From Medicago truncatula (taxonomy: Eukaryota > Streptophyta > Magnoliopsida > Fabales > Fabaceae), in NCBI RefSeq assembly GCF_003473485.1, contig NC_053045.1, positions 3,808,501 through 3,872,500 of the forward strand: 64,000 nt of DNA, in the 5' to 3' direction. Shown one piece after another: positions 1 to 9,924 of the stretch (the stretch's first letter is position 1; each line of letters opens with the position of its first letter). The position numbers and the translations under genes were made by a program. The notes beneath the pieces are model-generated. The model searched no databases. It saw only the letters and a list, made by a program, of their open reading frames with translations, and was not told where the DNA came from.

Positions 1-28
1 AGTAAAAGTATAATACACTTTTGATGCC

Positions 29-35
29 TATATAA
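29..35 (+). promoter_or_regulatory. TATA box of defensin-like gene 1
   Basis: A TATATAA motif lies about 67 bases before the ATG at 96. The stretch between it and the ATG is similar to the leader of the paralogue at 14043 (shared GAAGTGATGTTAGT), so promoter and leader were duplicated with the gene. Confidence 0.55.
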
Positions 36-95
36 TAGAAGTGATGTTAGTTTTACTTATTACAAGAAATAAAATATAACGTGAAATCAAACAAA

Positions 96-560
96 ATGGC
101 ATTTCAAACCAATCAATCTTATCTATTTGGTATTCTCTGCATTTTTATGATGATGAGTTCAGGTAAGGACATAAATTAGTTTTACCTACTGAATTAAATT
201 TTAAATATAAAATTTACTACATCAAATGAAAATTGTTATTGAATGTTATATGGTGTTCATAGTCTCCATATTAAAAAAAAAAAAAAAAAAACTTGGTTAT
301 TGGTATGACTCAAAAACTCTTATGAAGTAGTATTGTTTTTATGAATCTTTTACAAAATTCAATAATAATGATACATCCATAATATATAATTTTTATTTTG
401 AATTTATTCAGGATTCGTTGCTAGTGTGGTGGTACCTCCAGGAGGAGTATGTACGGTGCCTTGCACTGCAACTTGTGATAGAGATTGTCACGACAAGGGA
501 TTTCAGAAAAGTGGATGCTTTACTCATCTTGAGAAGACGACTTGTTGTTGTTTTCACTAA
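96..560 (+). CDS. Defensin-like cysteine-rich secreted peptide, copy 1
   Basis: Two exons, 96-162 and 412-560, joined in phase 1 across a GT-AG intron, give a 71-residue peptide. Exon 1 encodes a hydrophobic signal peptide (about residues 1-23). Exon 2 encodes a mature peptide with eight cysteines spaced C-x3-C-x3-C-x3-C-x9-C-x8-C-C-C, ending CCCFH. A signal-peptide exon followed by a cysteine-rich exon is typical of plant defensin-like and low-molecular-weight cysteine-rich families, which act in defence, reproduction or nodules. The terminal Cys triplet is unusual for a classical defensin, so the subfamily is uncertain. The paralogue at 14043 has the same length, intron phase and cysteine spacing, which argues that both are functional genes. 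Tissue of expression cannot be told from sequence. Confidence 0.85.
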
Positions 561-2709
561 TGAGTTCTATTGTATCATTGCAATCAAAATAAAGAAATAA
601 AAATGCTCTTGAACATGGCATTGAAACTTACAATGTGTAAGAATCTCTATAAAAACTATGAACATGATTGTCAACGTGTGTGATTCAAAATAAGATCTAA
701 TTTATATAATTTTCATTCTCTCTTTGATGGTTTATTGTGAAAGTATTTGAATGACTTCGATATTAAGCTTTAATCAAAATTACTACTTATAAAACTAACT
801 TTTTTTCTACTTTTAAATTATCACATTCAAACAAAACTTTCATATATATTTAATTGCACTCAAAAGTATGCAGTTGTGGAAGAAAAATTTGGTCTCAATT
901 GAATTAAATTATTAACAAGATTTTGAGAAATTTATATTAAGTATTTGAACGGACCAATAAGATTGCTTGATTGTCCAATCATAGTACATATATATGTTCA
1001 TAATGGAGGATGAAAAATTAATAAGAAACACTTAAAATTTTTATGGAAATATTACAAGTATCATACAAAGTATTGACAAGAATGATCAAGTCATTCAAAC
1101 TAAACATAAGAGTCCAATACATCTTTGTTGACGACCATCAATTTGTCTAATCATAACATTGGCATCCTCAAAAATCATTCTTGTTATTTAAATTTAATTA
1201 AGAAAATATTTTTTTTTACGAAAACATGACTACTTCATTTCATTCAAATAAAAGGCTTCATATATATTGCATCCTCTGGTTTATTTTTAACTTAGAAAAA
1301 TATTTTTCAGAAAAACCTACATAATTCAAACCTCCTTTCTTATGTTTTTCTCACATTAATTCTTTTAATGCAACTTTTTCAACAAAGTAAGCTTCTGAGT
1401 CTCAAAGTACCTTCCACAATTAAGGGAAATATATTTTGAGAATTTTTTTAAAAAGAGAGGTCCCCTAGAGAATCAAATGTTTCATATTATTGGTTTGAAG
1501 ACGATGGTCTTAAAACAACAAGCTTATTGTGATTTGGCCTCGGGTTCTTTTGTACTCTTTGAAATATACACACATAATTGAACATTCATTTGTTGTCGCA
1601 AATAGGTCAAAATAAATCATAATAGTGAATGTAATAACAAGATAAGTCAACCTTAGTCGTCTCACAAGGATCTCTAAATCAATTGTCACTAAAGTTAAGA
1701 ACAAACGAAAGAAATAAATTAAGGTGGGGAGTGAGATATCAATTGATCAACAATGTCACAAAACCACAGTTACCTAATGACCAGATTCAATCAAACATAT
1801 AACCAAGTGTAGTAGATCATATCAATCTCTATTTGAAATAAACCAAAGTATTAGCATGAAAAACGATTTTGCAAACAAAAATCAAAGAGATGAAAGATTG
1901 AACGGAAAAGAAATTGAATCTAAAAAATGAACTAAACATAAAAATAAAAACTCAAGACTGTTATAAAAGAACTCCAAAATCAATGGATTGATCGAGAGTT
2001 TTAGCTTTCCATCAATGGTTTCTCAAAAAACAAAATAACCTATTCAATTTCGTTCACTTCCCAAACAATGGAACAAGTAATTTAATCCGCTCCGTCGTAT
2101 GATACCCAAACAATGGAATGGAATATTTATTCCATTCCGCTCCGCTCCATTTTGTTCCGTCAATCAAAACAAAGCCTAAGGGATACAACTCTAACTTAAA
2201 TTTAAAGATTATTTTTAATTGAAATTTTCTAATTTATTTTTACGTCTTTTTGGGTTCTCTTGTTCTCTTAGTCAGTCATCGTTCTCCTGCTCTCTCTTTC
2301 ATGTTACTCAATTGTCAAATTTTTGTTGTTCTTCAATATTTTTCAAATCATATAAAGTTTGTTGTTAAAAAATCGTTTTTCTCTTTTCAAGCTTTTTGCA
2401 CTAGTTTATTTTTTTCTTTTCCTCCTACTTTCAAATTAATCTTTCCTTGAATTCCACCAAGTTCAATCAGGTGTGCATAAGTGGAAGCTGCTACAATCTT
2501 CGAAGATATAACATCCATGGACTACCATGGATCATGTTGTCCAAGGTGTTATCGTGGTGGTATTCTTGGCTCCTTATAACACCGGCTCTCAGATTCCTAA
2601 ACATGATCCGTTGTGGCTCGTTACTGCAAGATCACGTGTTTATCATGTTATTTAGCTTGTGGACGATTTTTTATATAATATTTGTGTTTCTTTTTTAAGA
2701 AGCTAAATT
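561..2709. other. AT-rich intergenic stretch, no gene seen
   Basis: No open frame here resembles a known protein. At about 2080-2185 there is a repeat end rich in CCGCTCC and CCATTCC that closes with CAAAACAAAGCC, resembling one terminus of a hAT-type MITE; the other terminus was not identified. Confidence 0.5.
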
Positions 2710-3366
2710 AGCCCACCTAAATTGACACCGGGGGGAATCGAACTTTAAACCTTAAGCGGAACACTAGGTTATAACCGAGTTTAGCATCCAAAAATGAAGA
2801 TCGGGGAAAGTACCTCCATTTAAGAACTCTAGCAACCAGAGATTCAGGTTTAGAAAGAAAACTCCATCCTTGCTTAGCTACCATAGTGAGATTAAAAGCT
2901 TTGAAATTCCGAAACCCCATTCCCCCAAACTGTTTGGGGCATGCCACACGTTCCCAAGCCATCTATTTAATCCTTCGGTTGTTACTCCTTCCTCCCCACC
3001 AAAACGCATTGATCATCTTCTCAATATCATCTATAACTGATTCGGCAAAAGGTAAATACTCATTATGTATGAAGGAATAGATTGTAACACAGATTTGATC
3101 ATAACACTTCCTTGCCCACCTTCGATAATGTTCATCCCCTCCACGCATTTATTCATCTCGAAATGTGATCCTTGATAAAAGAAAAAACGGACCTCATATC
3201 TCTACCAATCATCGAGGGTAACCCCAAATACTTTTCGGTACCCATCGCATGCCGGACGCCAATAATCCGTGACAGATCCTCCTTTGCCGCCCCACTCATA
3301 TTGCGACTGAAATACACCTCGGACTTTGATAAATTTATTTCTTGTCCAGATGTTGTCTCATATTAA
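2710..3366 (-). pseudogene. LINE reverse transcriptase relic (C-terminal part)
   Basis: Read on the minus strand, three broken frames follow the order of a plant non-LTR retrotransposon polymerase. First is a segment with NLSKSE-like and GTEKYLGLPSMIGR motifs (about 3366-3180). Next is one ending INAFWWGG (about 3148-2975). Last is one with CPKQFGGMGFRNFKAFN and AKQGWSFL (2962-2717). These lie downstream of the catalytic palm in L1-type plant LINEs. Stops and frame changes separate them, so the copy is dead. No upstream RT catalytic block, endonuclease or poly(A) tail was found, so this is an internal fragment. Confidence 0.85.
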
Positions 3367-4014
3367 ATTAAGGTTATTCTTATCTACTATCTATATTAAG
3401 GTAAGGTTATTCTTATTACAACAATTCACAAGTGTCATTCTCTTATGTGTGTGTCTGTCACTTGATATAGTGAGAAGAAATTTTCAATCTTTATCATTAT
3501 CTTCCTCCTACGATAAGAATGTTTAAATCAGACCCATGCAAAATGAACATTTAAATATAAGAATTAATTGGACTAAAATCTAATAGATTTTGGTAAAACG
3601 TCCATTCAATATTTTTTTATTATATTATTAAAAAAACAATACACAGATCTTAGTAAATTGTATTATTTTTTTATAGGTTGTTTTTACTTTAGAAAATCAA
3701 CTTGAAAAATGGTTACAAATATTCCTATTCATATTTACTATTATTCATCAAACTACATGTTAGTTTTATGTATATTAAAATATGAAAGTCATTATCTAAG
3801 TCGTGATGACATCTCGTGCTTAGCACTATACTAGTATGTATATATAATCGGACCTCAATATCGTTACAACAAAACTCCCTTACCATTGGACTGATCTAGG
3901 GACTACAAACAACTTTCAATACCCATGTTAAATGTATACTAGTATGTATACATTTAACGAAAACTTGAGCAATGTAGGACTACAATCAACTTTCAATACC
4001 CATTGTCACGTCTA
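3367..4014. other. Intergenic, short dispersed repeat
   Basis: No gene seen. The phrase CAACTTTCAATACCCAT occurs near 3911 and near 3988, with a related copy near 4313, so a small dispersed repeat has been amplified here. Confidence 0.4.
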
Positions 4015-4175
4015 CACTACTAAAAAAGAAAAACTTAGTGAGAGAATTTTAGAGAGGAAAAACGTGAAATTCCTCTCTAATTTCGTCACTAAAATTTGCG
4101 ACCAAGGAATTTGTGAGGGAATTTATTTTTTTTAGCCACCAAATTCCCTCCCTAATTTTGCTTTTTCTAATAGTG
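4015..4175. mobile_element. Small CACTA-like MITE
   Basis: The 161-base unit opens CACTACTAAAAAAG and closes CTTTTTCTAATAGTG, an imperfect terminal inverted repeat beginning CACTA as in CACTA/En-Spm elements. The inside also folds (AGAGAGGAA against TTCCTCTCT). No clean 3-base target duplication (CTA on the left, ATA on the right). No coding capacity. Confidence 0.5.
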
Positions 4176-4786
4176 ATAATGTGGACGTGGATACAATTCT
4201 CAAATTGTAGTCCTTAACCAGACTTTAATCCCATGTTAAATGGACTTAAATATTCAAGCTCATTAACAATCTGATAACTTAAGCAATGTAAGACTCCAAA
4301 CGAACTACAAATAACTTTCAATAGTTGCCACAATCCTTTAAAATCCAACATTTGAATCCATATGAACATACCTTTATATATTTGATTGAAAAAACTATAA
4401 ACTTTGAGAGGTTTAATATTATTGTCTATGAATGGGTACATCTTGAAGCAAATAAGAATTGGGTGGGAGTAATAATTGGGAAATCTAAGAGCATCAAACA
4501 CTATTGTTAATTTGGGTCGAAGATTAGTTATTGTTTCCCTTAAAAAAACACTAATTATTGTTTATCGCTTGCTATTAACTTTTTTGTTGGTGTGGGTTTA
4601 AACATTGAATCCAATTTTTGTTTGTGATGTTGGATTTAAACCGACTATTTTGTTAAGGTTTTATGGTTTTCTTGTTGGTTTAATAGATCATGAATGTTTG
4701 AAGTTTTAAATGATAATTTTATGTTTCCCTTATTAGAATTGTTAGTTTTATATTTTGATTTCTTTGAATGGTTTTTATTTTATTTT
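4176..4786. other. AT-rich intergenic stretch
   Basis: No gene, RNA or clear repeat recognised; the short open frames here show no family motif. Confidence 0.4.
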
Positions 4787-5289
4787 GAGTTAAATATATT
4801 TTTAGTCCTTATAAATATATAAACTTTTCGTTTTAGTTCCTCTAAAATTTTCCTTTAACTTTTAGTCCTTATAAAATTTTCAATCACTACTTTTGGTCCC
4901 TATTTTTAAGTTAATTTTTGTATTTTTAAATAAAATTGTGCAGAAATGTTAAGAATATTGTAAAAAAAATTCCCAAAAAAAACTAGAATTTTTTAGAAAA
5001 AACACAAATTAAATATGAATTTTTAACCTTAAAAAATATAAAAATTCATATTAAATTCATGTTTTGTTAAAAAATTCTAAATTTTTTTGGGAGAGATTCT
5101 TATAATAATTAGAATTTTTCTTGAAAAATTTCATTAAAAAGTATTAATTCTATATATGAGTTTACTTTAAAAGAGGGACCAAAAGTAAAGATGAAATTTT
5201 TTTAAGGGACTAAAAAGTTGAAGGAAAATTTTAAAGGGACTAAAACGAAAAGTTGGTATATTTATAGGGACTAAAAACATATTTAACCC
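4787..5289. mobile_element. Fold-back MITE, Mutator-type, 503 bp
   Basis: Two arms of about 125 bases at 4787-4912 and 5165-5289 are inverted copies, with phrases such as TTTTTAGTCC and CTTTTCGTTTTAGT on the left matched by their complements on the right. Both flanks carry the 9-mer TTTTATTTT (4778-4786 and 5290-5298), the target-duplication length of Mutator-like elements, although this 9-mer is low in complexity. The middle is AT-rich and non-coding. Confidence 0.8.
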
Positions 5290-5577
5290 TTTTATTTTAC
5301 ATGTTTTAAAGTTGTTTAGAACTTATCAATTATTTTTCATAGATTTCTTTTTTTGACGTGGCACCCCGCCAATCCACCATGAAAAGGGACATGTGAGATT
5401 TTAAACCCACGACGACTAGTGGTCCACATTACTCTGCCTTTTATTTTTGCAGGTCAATCACGGGCGATACGAAATAGGCTGGACCGTTTTGTCATCAACA
5501 ACCTTCGGTGATCCTAATTGCACTAGGCCTACAACTTATGTTGTAGGGTTACTATGTAGGTTTACAAGTCCTAATAA
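5290..5577. other. Pre-insertion flank of the Harbinger element
   Basis: Ordinary intergenic DNA up to the TAA target site. A short open frame starting at 5447 reads through it into the element and matches no family I recognise. Confidence 0.35.
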
Positions 5578-5943
5578 GACCATGTGCAATGGGGGTGTTG
5601 AACCCCATATTCAACAAGCAAACCATTGGAGAGGGGGGTGTTGAAAGTGAGCTGGAGGAAAGAGATGATGAATACATTCAATAGGTTGAATCCTGACGCC
5701 GGAAGCCACGTGGCGCGCTCGGATTGGGCTTTTTTGGCGCGTGCGTTACACGCGCCGACAAGGCGCGTCTGTGACAGAGGGACGCGGAGAGAGAAACTGT
5801 TTTGGATAGATGCTGCCACGCGTCGCTTTCTGGTTGGCTGGCTTGGATTTTTATCTTCTTAATACTTTGGACTCAATTATTTCATTGCAAATAATTTTTT
5901 TTAATTTTTTTTTTTTCACCAAAATTCGTGATTTTTTTTTCTC

Positions 5944-5950
5944 TATAAAT
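5944..5950 (+). promoter_or_regulatory. TATA box of the Harbinger Myb-like gene
   Basis: TATAAAT followed by AGAGACTTGG lies 114 bases before the ATG at 6058, inside the element, so the gene carries its own promoter. Confidence 0.6.
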
Positions 5951-6057
5951 AGAGACTTGGATCATTTGATTTGGACACAGAAAAAAAAACCATAATTTTC
6001 ACTCTCTTAATCTTATTATTAGCATTTCTTTTGAAGTTTTAGTCTTTAATTAGTGAA

Positions 6058-7244
6058 ATGGATCCCACTAACAATCAATCCAACACCCAAAATTCTTCTG
6101 ATTACCCTTTTAGCTACCAAAATCAATTTCCCAACTCACATCCTCAAAACCCAAATCAATTTCCCAACCAATATCCTCAAAACCCAAATCAATTCCTCAA
6201 CCAACATCCTCAAAACCCAAATCAATTCCCCAACCAAAATCCTCAAAACATGTCTAATTTTGGTTTTGCCTCAAATTTCAATCACCCATCCTTTGTTCCA
6301 AACAACTTTAATCCATATTTTAGATCTATGATGGGATATTCATCTCAAACACCCCCATTTAATGGTTATATGCCAATGGTGAATGAAAATTTTCAGAGTG
6401 TTGGTGAATATCCTGAATTTTCATCACAAATAAATCGTGGTGGAATGACACGAGATAATGAAGTTGGTCCAACTCCAGAGGATACAACTCCAAAGAGCAA
6501 GAGAAACCAACAACCATCATGGAACACTGAACAAAATTTGGTGTTAATTAGTGGGTGGATAAAATATGGAACATGCAGTGTTGTCGGAAGAAACCAGACA
6601 AGTGAATCATATTGGGGTAAAATTGCTGAGTATTGTAACGAGCATTGCTCATTCGATTCTCCGCGCGATGTAGTTGCATGCCGAAACCGTTTTAATTATA
6701 TGAACAAATTAATAAATAAATGGGTTGGTGCTTATGATAGCGCTAAGCGTATGCAAGGAAGCGGTTGGTCGGAAGATGATGTTTTCAAAAAAGCTCAAGA
6801 ATTATATGGATGTGGGAAGAATGTTCAATTTACTTTAATGGAAGAATGGCGCGCTCTCCGAGATCAACCACGGTATGGTAGTCAAGTGGGAGGAAATGTT
6901 GACTCAGGAAGTAGTGGATCTAAGAGATCTTACGAGGACTCTGTAGGATCTAGTGCTCGTCCAATGGGTAGGGATGCAGCTAAAAAAAAGGTAAGAAGAA
7001 AAGCAAGGGCGAGACATTGGAGAAGGTGGAAAAGGAATGGGTTCAATTCAAAGAATTAAAAGAGCAAGAGATTGAACAATTGAAAGAGTTAACTTTGGTG
7101 AAACAACAGAAAAACAAGTTGCTGCAAGAAAAGACTCAAGCTAAAAAAATGAAAATGTATCTAAAGTTAAGGGACGAAGAGCATCTCGATGACCGGAAGA
7201 ATGAGCTGTTGGGGAAGTTGGAGCGTGAGCTGTTTGAAAATTAA
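6058..7244 (+). CDS. Harbinger Myb/SANT-like DNA-binding protein (one-base frameshift)
   Basis: The frame from 6058 carries an Asn/Pro/Gln-rich N-terminus with four degenerate copies of an NPNQFPNQxPQ-type repeat (about residues 20-60). A Myb/SANT-like trihelix region follows from about residue 150 (SWNTEQNLVLISGW, then YWGKIAEYCNEH and CRNRFNYMNKLINKW). This frame runs on with wrong codons to 7059. The C-terminal coiled coil (KEWVQFKELKEQEIEQLKEL onwards, Lys/Glu-rich) is open in another frame up to 7244. The break lies at the run of eight A at 6972-6979, where one base is missing relative to a continuous frame. In PIF/Harbinger elements this protein binds the ends and helps bring the transposase into the nucleus. 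Either a real inactivating deletion or a homopolymer sequencing error would explain the break. Confidence 0.85.
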
Positions 7245-7286
7245 TTTTAATCAAATATTTGTTTGTATTCAGTCAACATTATCAGT

Positions 7287-7622
7287 GTTGTCTAGTCCCA
7301 ACTGTTTGCTTTAATATTTGTCAGTGTTGTCTAGTCCGTAGTGTTTGCTTTAATAATTATCAGAGTGTTGTCTACTCGTCACTGTTTGCTTTAATAATTA
7401 TCAGAGTGTTGTCTAGTCCGTAGTGTTTGCTTTAATAATTATCAGAGTGTTGTCTACTCGTCACTGTTTGCTTTAATAATTATCAGAGTGTTGTCTAGTC
7501 CGTAGTGTTTGCTTTAATAATTATTAGAGTGTTGTCTACTCGTCACTGTTTCCTTTAATAATTATCAGAGTGTTGTCTAGTCGTCACTGTTTGCTTTAAT
7601 AATTATCAGTGTTTGCTTTAAT
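7287..7622 (+). repeat. 41 bp minisatellite between the Harbinger genes
   Basis: GTTGTCT recurs at 7287, 7326, 7367, 7408, 7449, 7490, 7531 and 7572, so the period is 41 bases after a 39-base first step. Two unit types alternate, one with CTACTCGTCACTG and one with CTAGTCCGTAGTG, giving an 82-base higher-order period. It lies between the stop of the Myb-like gene and the transposase start, where a terminator and a promoter would be expected. Confidence 0.95.
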
Positions 7623-7673
7623 ACAATACAATAACTTATTTCGAATCCGTCAGTGTCCACCACACAATGTACT

Positions 7674-7681
7674 TATATATA
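7674..7681 (+). promoter_or_regulatory. TATA-like box of the Harbinger transposase gene
   Basis: TATATATA followed by GGGACTC lies about 105 bases before the chosen ATG at 7783. Downstream, 31-base direct repeats (CTATCTATTTCCAATATCAC and following) fill 7697-7770, the probable leader. Confidence 0.5.
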
Positions 7682-7782
7682 GGGACTCATGTCTACTTCC
7701 AATATCACAAATCTCATTCCTATCTATTTCCAATATCACAAATCTCATTCCTATCTATTTCCAATATCACCAAAGACTATCA

Positions 7783-9063
7783 ATGGATCCTTTTGATATC
7801 GAAGCCTACAAACAAAAACGTGATATTGAAGACACTTATATCGTCAACCGATTTATTCAGCGTCGAAAAGAATTAGAGGAAGGTAGTGGATCTCGTAGTA
7901 GAAAATATTTAAATAGAGATCATGCAGCGGCAAACCAAAGACTCATTGACGACTACTTTGCCAATGAGCCTACATATGACGATGCAATGTTTCGTCGTCG
8001 GTACCGGATGCAAAAGCATGTTTTCCTTCGAATCGTTGGAGACCTTTCAATTACTGATAACTACTTCACCCAGCGAGTTGATGCCGCCAACAAAGAAGGT
8101 ATATCACCGTTAGCAAAATGTACCACAGCAATGCGAATGTTAGCATATGGCGTGGCAGCAGATGCGGTCGATGAATACATCAAAATAGGAGGTACTACAG
8201 CATTGGAGTGCTTACGTAGATTCTGTAAAGGAATCATACGATTGTATGAGGAAGTGTACCTGAGAGCACCAAACCAAGATGACCTTCAAAGAATACTACA
8301 TGTTAGTGAAATGCGGGGGTTCCCAGGGATGATCGGGAGTATTGACTGCATGCACTGGGAGTGGAAAAATTGTCCTAAAGCATGGGAAGGTCAATTCACC
8401 AGGGGGGATAAGGGAACCACCACAGTTATTCTTGAAGCAGTTGCATCTCATGATCTATGGATCTGGCATGCCTTTTTTGGATGTCCAGGAACGTTGAACG
8501 ATATCAATGTTCTAGACCGGTCACCGGTGTTTGATGATGTGGAACAGGGAAAGGCTCCACGGGTGAATTTCTTTGTGAATCAACGTCCCTATAATATGGC
8601 ATACTATCTAGCTGATGGTATCTACCCTTCTTATCCAACTTTCGTCAAATCAATTAGACTTCCTCAAAGTGAACCTGATAAGTTATTCGCAAAACATCAG
8701 GAGAGCTGTCGGAAGGACATCGAACGTGCTTTTGGAGTGCTTCAAGCTCGATTTAAAATCATCCGTGAACCAGCTCGCTTGTGGGACATAGCCGATTTGG
8801 GTATCATCATGAGGTCATGCATCATATTGCATAATATGATTGTTGAGGATGAACGAGATACATATGCTCAACGTTGGACCGATTTTGAGCAATCCGAGGG
8901 AAGTGGATCTAGTACAGCACAACCATACTCGACCGAGGTGTTACCCACTTTTGCAAATCATGTGCGTGCTAGATCCGAGTTGCGTGATCCAAATGTTCAT
9001 CACGAATTGCAAGCAGATCTAGTGAAGCACATATGGACAAAGTTTGGAATGTTTCACGATTGA
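7783..9063 (+). CDS. PIF/Harbinger DDE transposase (HARBI1-like nuclease)
   Basis: Uninterrupted frame of 426 residues from the ATG at 7783. The frame is open from 7609, but the upstream part lies in the minisatellite and leader and is not family-like; the protein sensibly starts MDPFDIEAYKQKRDIED. The plant Harbinger transposase fold (DDE_Tnp_4 / Plant_tran type) is clear. The first catalytic Asp is in GSIDCMHW (D188), the second in GTLNDINVL (D240), and the Glu in CRKDIERAFGVLQ (E314). A helix-turn-helix-like N-terminal region includes FRRRYRMQKHVFLRI. Length and spacing are normal for the family and all three acidic residues are present, so the enzyme looks catalytically competent. It would cut and paste elements with TAA/TTA targets, with the Myb-like partner. 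Confidence 0.95.
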   Translation: MDPFDIEAYKQKRDIEDTYIVNRFIQRRKELEEGSGSRSRKYLNRDHAAANQRLIDDYFANEPTYDDAMFRRRYRMQKHVFLRIVGDLSITDNYFTQRVDAANKEGISPLAKCTTAMRMLAYGVAADAVDEYIKIGGTTALECLRRFCKGIIRLYEEVYLRAPNQDDLQRILHVSEMRGFPGMIGSIDCMHWEWKNCPKAWEGQFTRGDKGTTTVILEAVASHDLWIWHAFFGCPGTLNDINVLDRSPVFDDVEQGKAPRVNFFVNQRPYNMAYYLADGIYPSYPTFVKSIRLPQSEPDKLFAKHQESCRKDIERAFGVLQARFKIIREPARLWDIADLGIIMRSCIILHNMIVEDERDTYAQRWTDFEQSEGSGSSTAQPYSTEVLPTFANHVRARSELRDPNVHHELQADLVKHIWTKFGMFHD

Positions 9064-9493
9064 AGATGATTTGTATCGAACTAAGTAAATTACTTGTGTG
9101 TTGTGTGCTTGTTTGTTGTCTTGCATTTTAAGCTATTTGTGTGACCCGTACTTAGTTTGTTGTATTGCATTTTATTTATGTTAAGAAAATAAAAATAAAT
9201 TATTTAAATAAATTTTGTTTTTACAAAAAAAAAAAATTGTTAAGTGTTTCTTCATTTTAATTTAATTATAATCGATAATTGTAATTTTATATAATTATAA
9301 AAACAAAAATATAAAATTAAATAAGAATAAGAAATAAAAGGTGGTGGGGTAGGGTGTTGAATAAAAAACCATTGGAGAGGTAAAAATTGAAAGGGTGTTG
9401 AATTAAGAGAGAGAAAATGATGTGGAGTGTTGGGAATTGAAAAAGTGGGTGTTGAAGGTTGTTGAATTTGTTTTACCATTGTAAATGGTCTAA

Positions 9494-9915
9494 GTAGCAT
9501 ATGTGTGCAATTGAAGTCACAAGGTCGCTATAAGGACTATGAACCTAAGATGATTTCACCAAGATTTATGTGTTGTACTAGAAAGTCATCATGACATTGA
9601 CTATTATCAGAAGTTTTTCATTGTACTAATAAATTACAGTGATGTTGGTTAGTTTACAGTTATGCCTGAAAGTTATAGCGGTGTTGATTAGAACAACATT
9701 TTAGATATTCCTAATTATGAAAACTGAATTATGGTCATATTAATCTAATATGATAGTGTCGCGGCTATTATAAAATAAATAAAAGGATCATACGAGGTAA
9801 GAAGAAAATTGACCAATTCTTTGACGAATGGATTAATATGAGAGAAAGATTGATCGATCGTTTGACGAAATGATTGGCAAGGGGAAAGGTTTTGAAAAAC
9901 CTCAAAGAATGAGAC
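9494..9915. other. Intergenic between two transposons
   Basis: No gene or repeat recognised. It is the right flank of the Harbinger element, and its last bases hold the target site of the next element. Confidence 0.35.
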
Positions 9916-9924
9916 TAGTGCCAA

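Larger units (their letters stand above)
5578..9490 (+). mobile_element. PIF/Harbinger DNA transposon, 3.9 kb, two genes
   Basis: The ends form a short terminal inverted repeat, GACCAT(G/T)T(G/A)CAATGG. Each end touches the trinucleotide TAA (5575-5577 and 9491-9493), the 3-base target duplication expected for PIF/Harbinger. Inside, on the plus strand, are the two genes this superfamily needs: a Myb/SANT-like DNA-binding protein (6058-7244) and a DDE transposase (7783-9063). Each has its own TATA-like box, and a minisatellite lies between them. Sub-terminal repeats of GGTGTTGAA and CCATTGGAGAG occur at both ends. The transposase is open, but the Myb gene has a one-base frameshift. The element could move, or mobilise MITEs, if that defect is suppressed or another copy supplies the protein. 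Confidence 0.95.

Noticed and set aside
5447-5644. Open frame reading MQVNHGRYEIGWTVLSS
   Set aside because: It crosses the boundary of the Harbinger element, has no family signature and no supported splice or promoter; treated as chance.
9252-9500. Open frame at the right end of the Harbinger element
   Set aside because: Runs across the terminal repeat and target site; it reflects the sub-terminal repeats.
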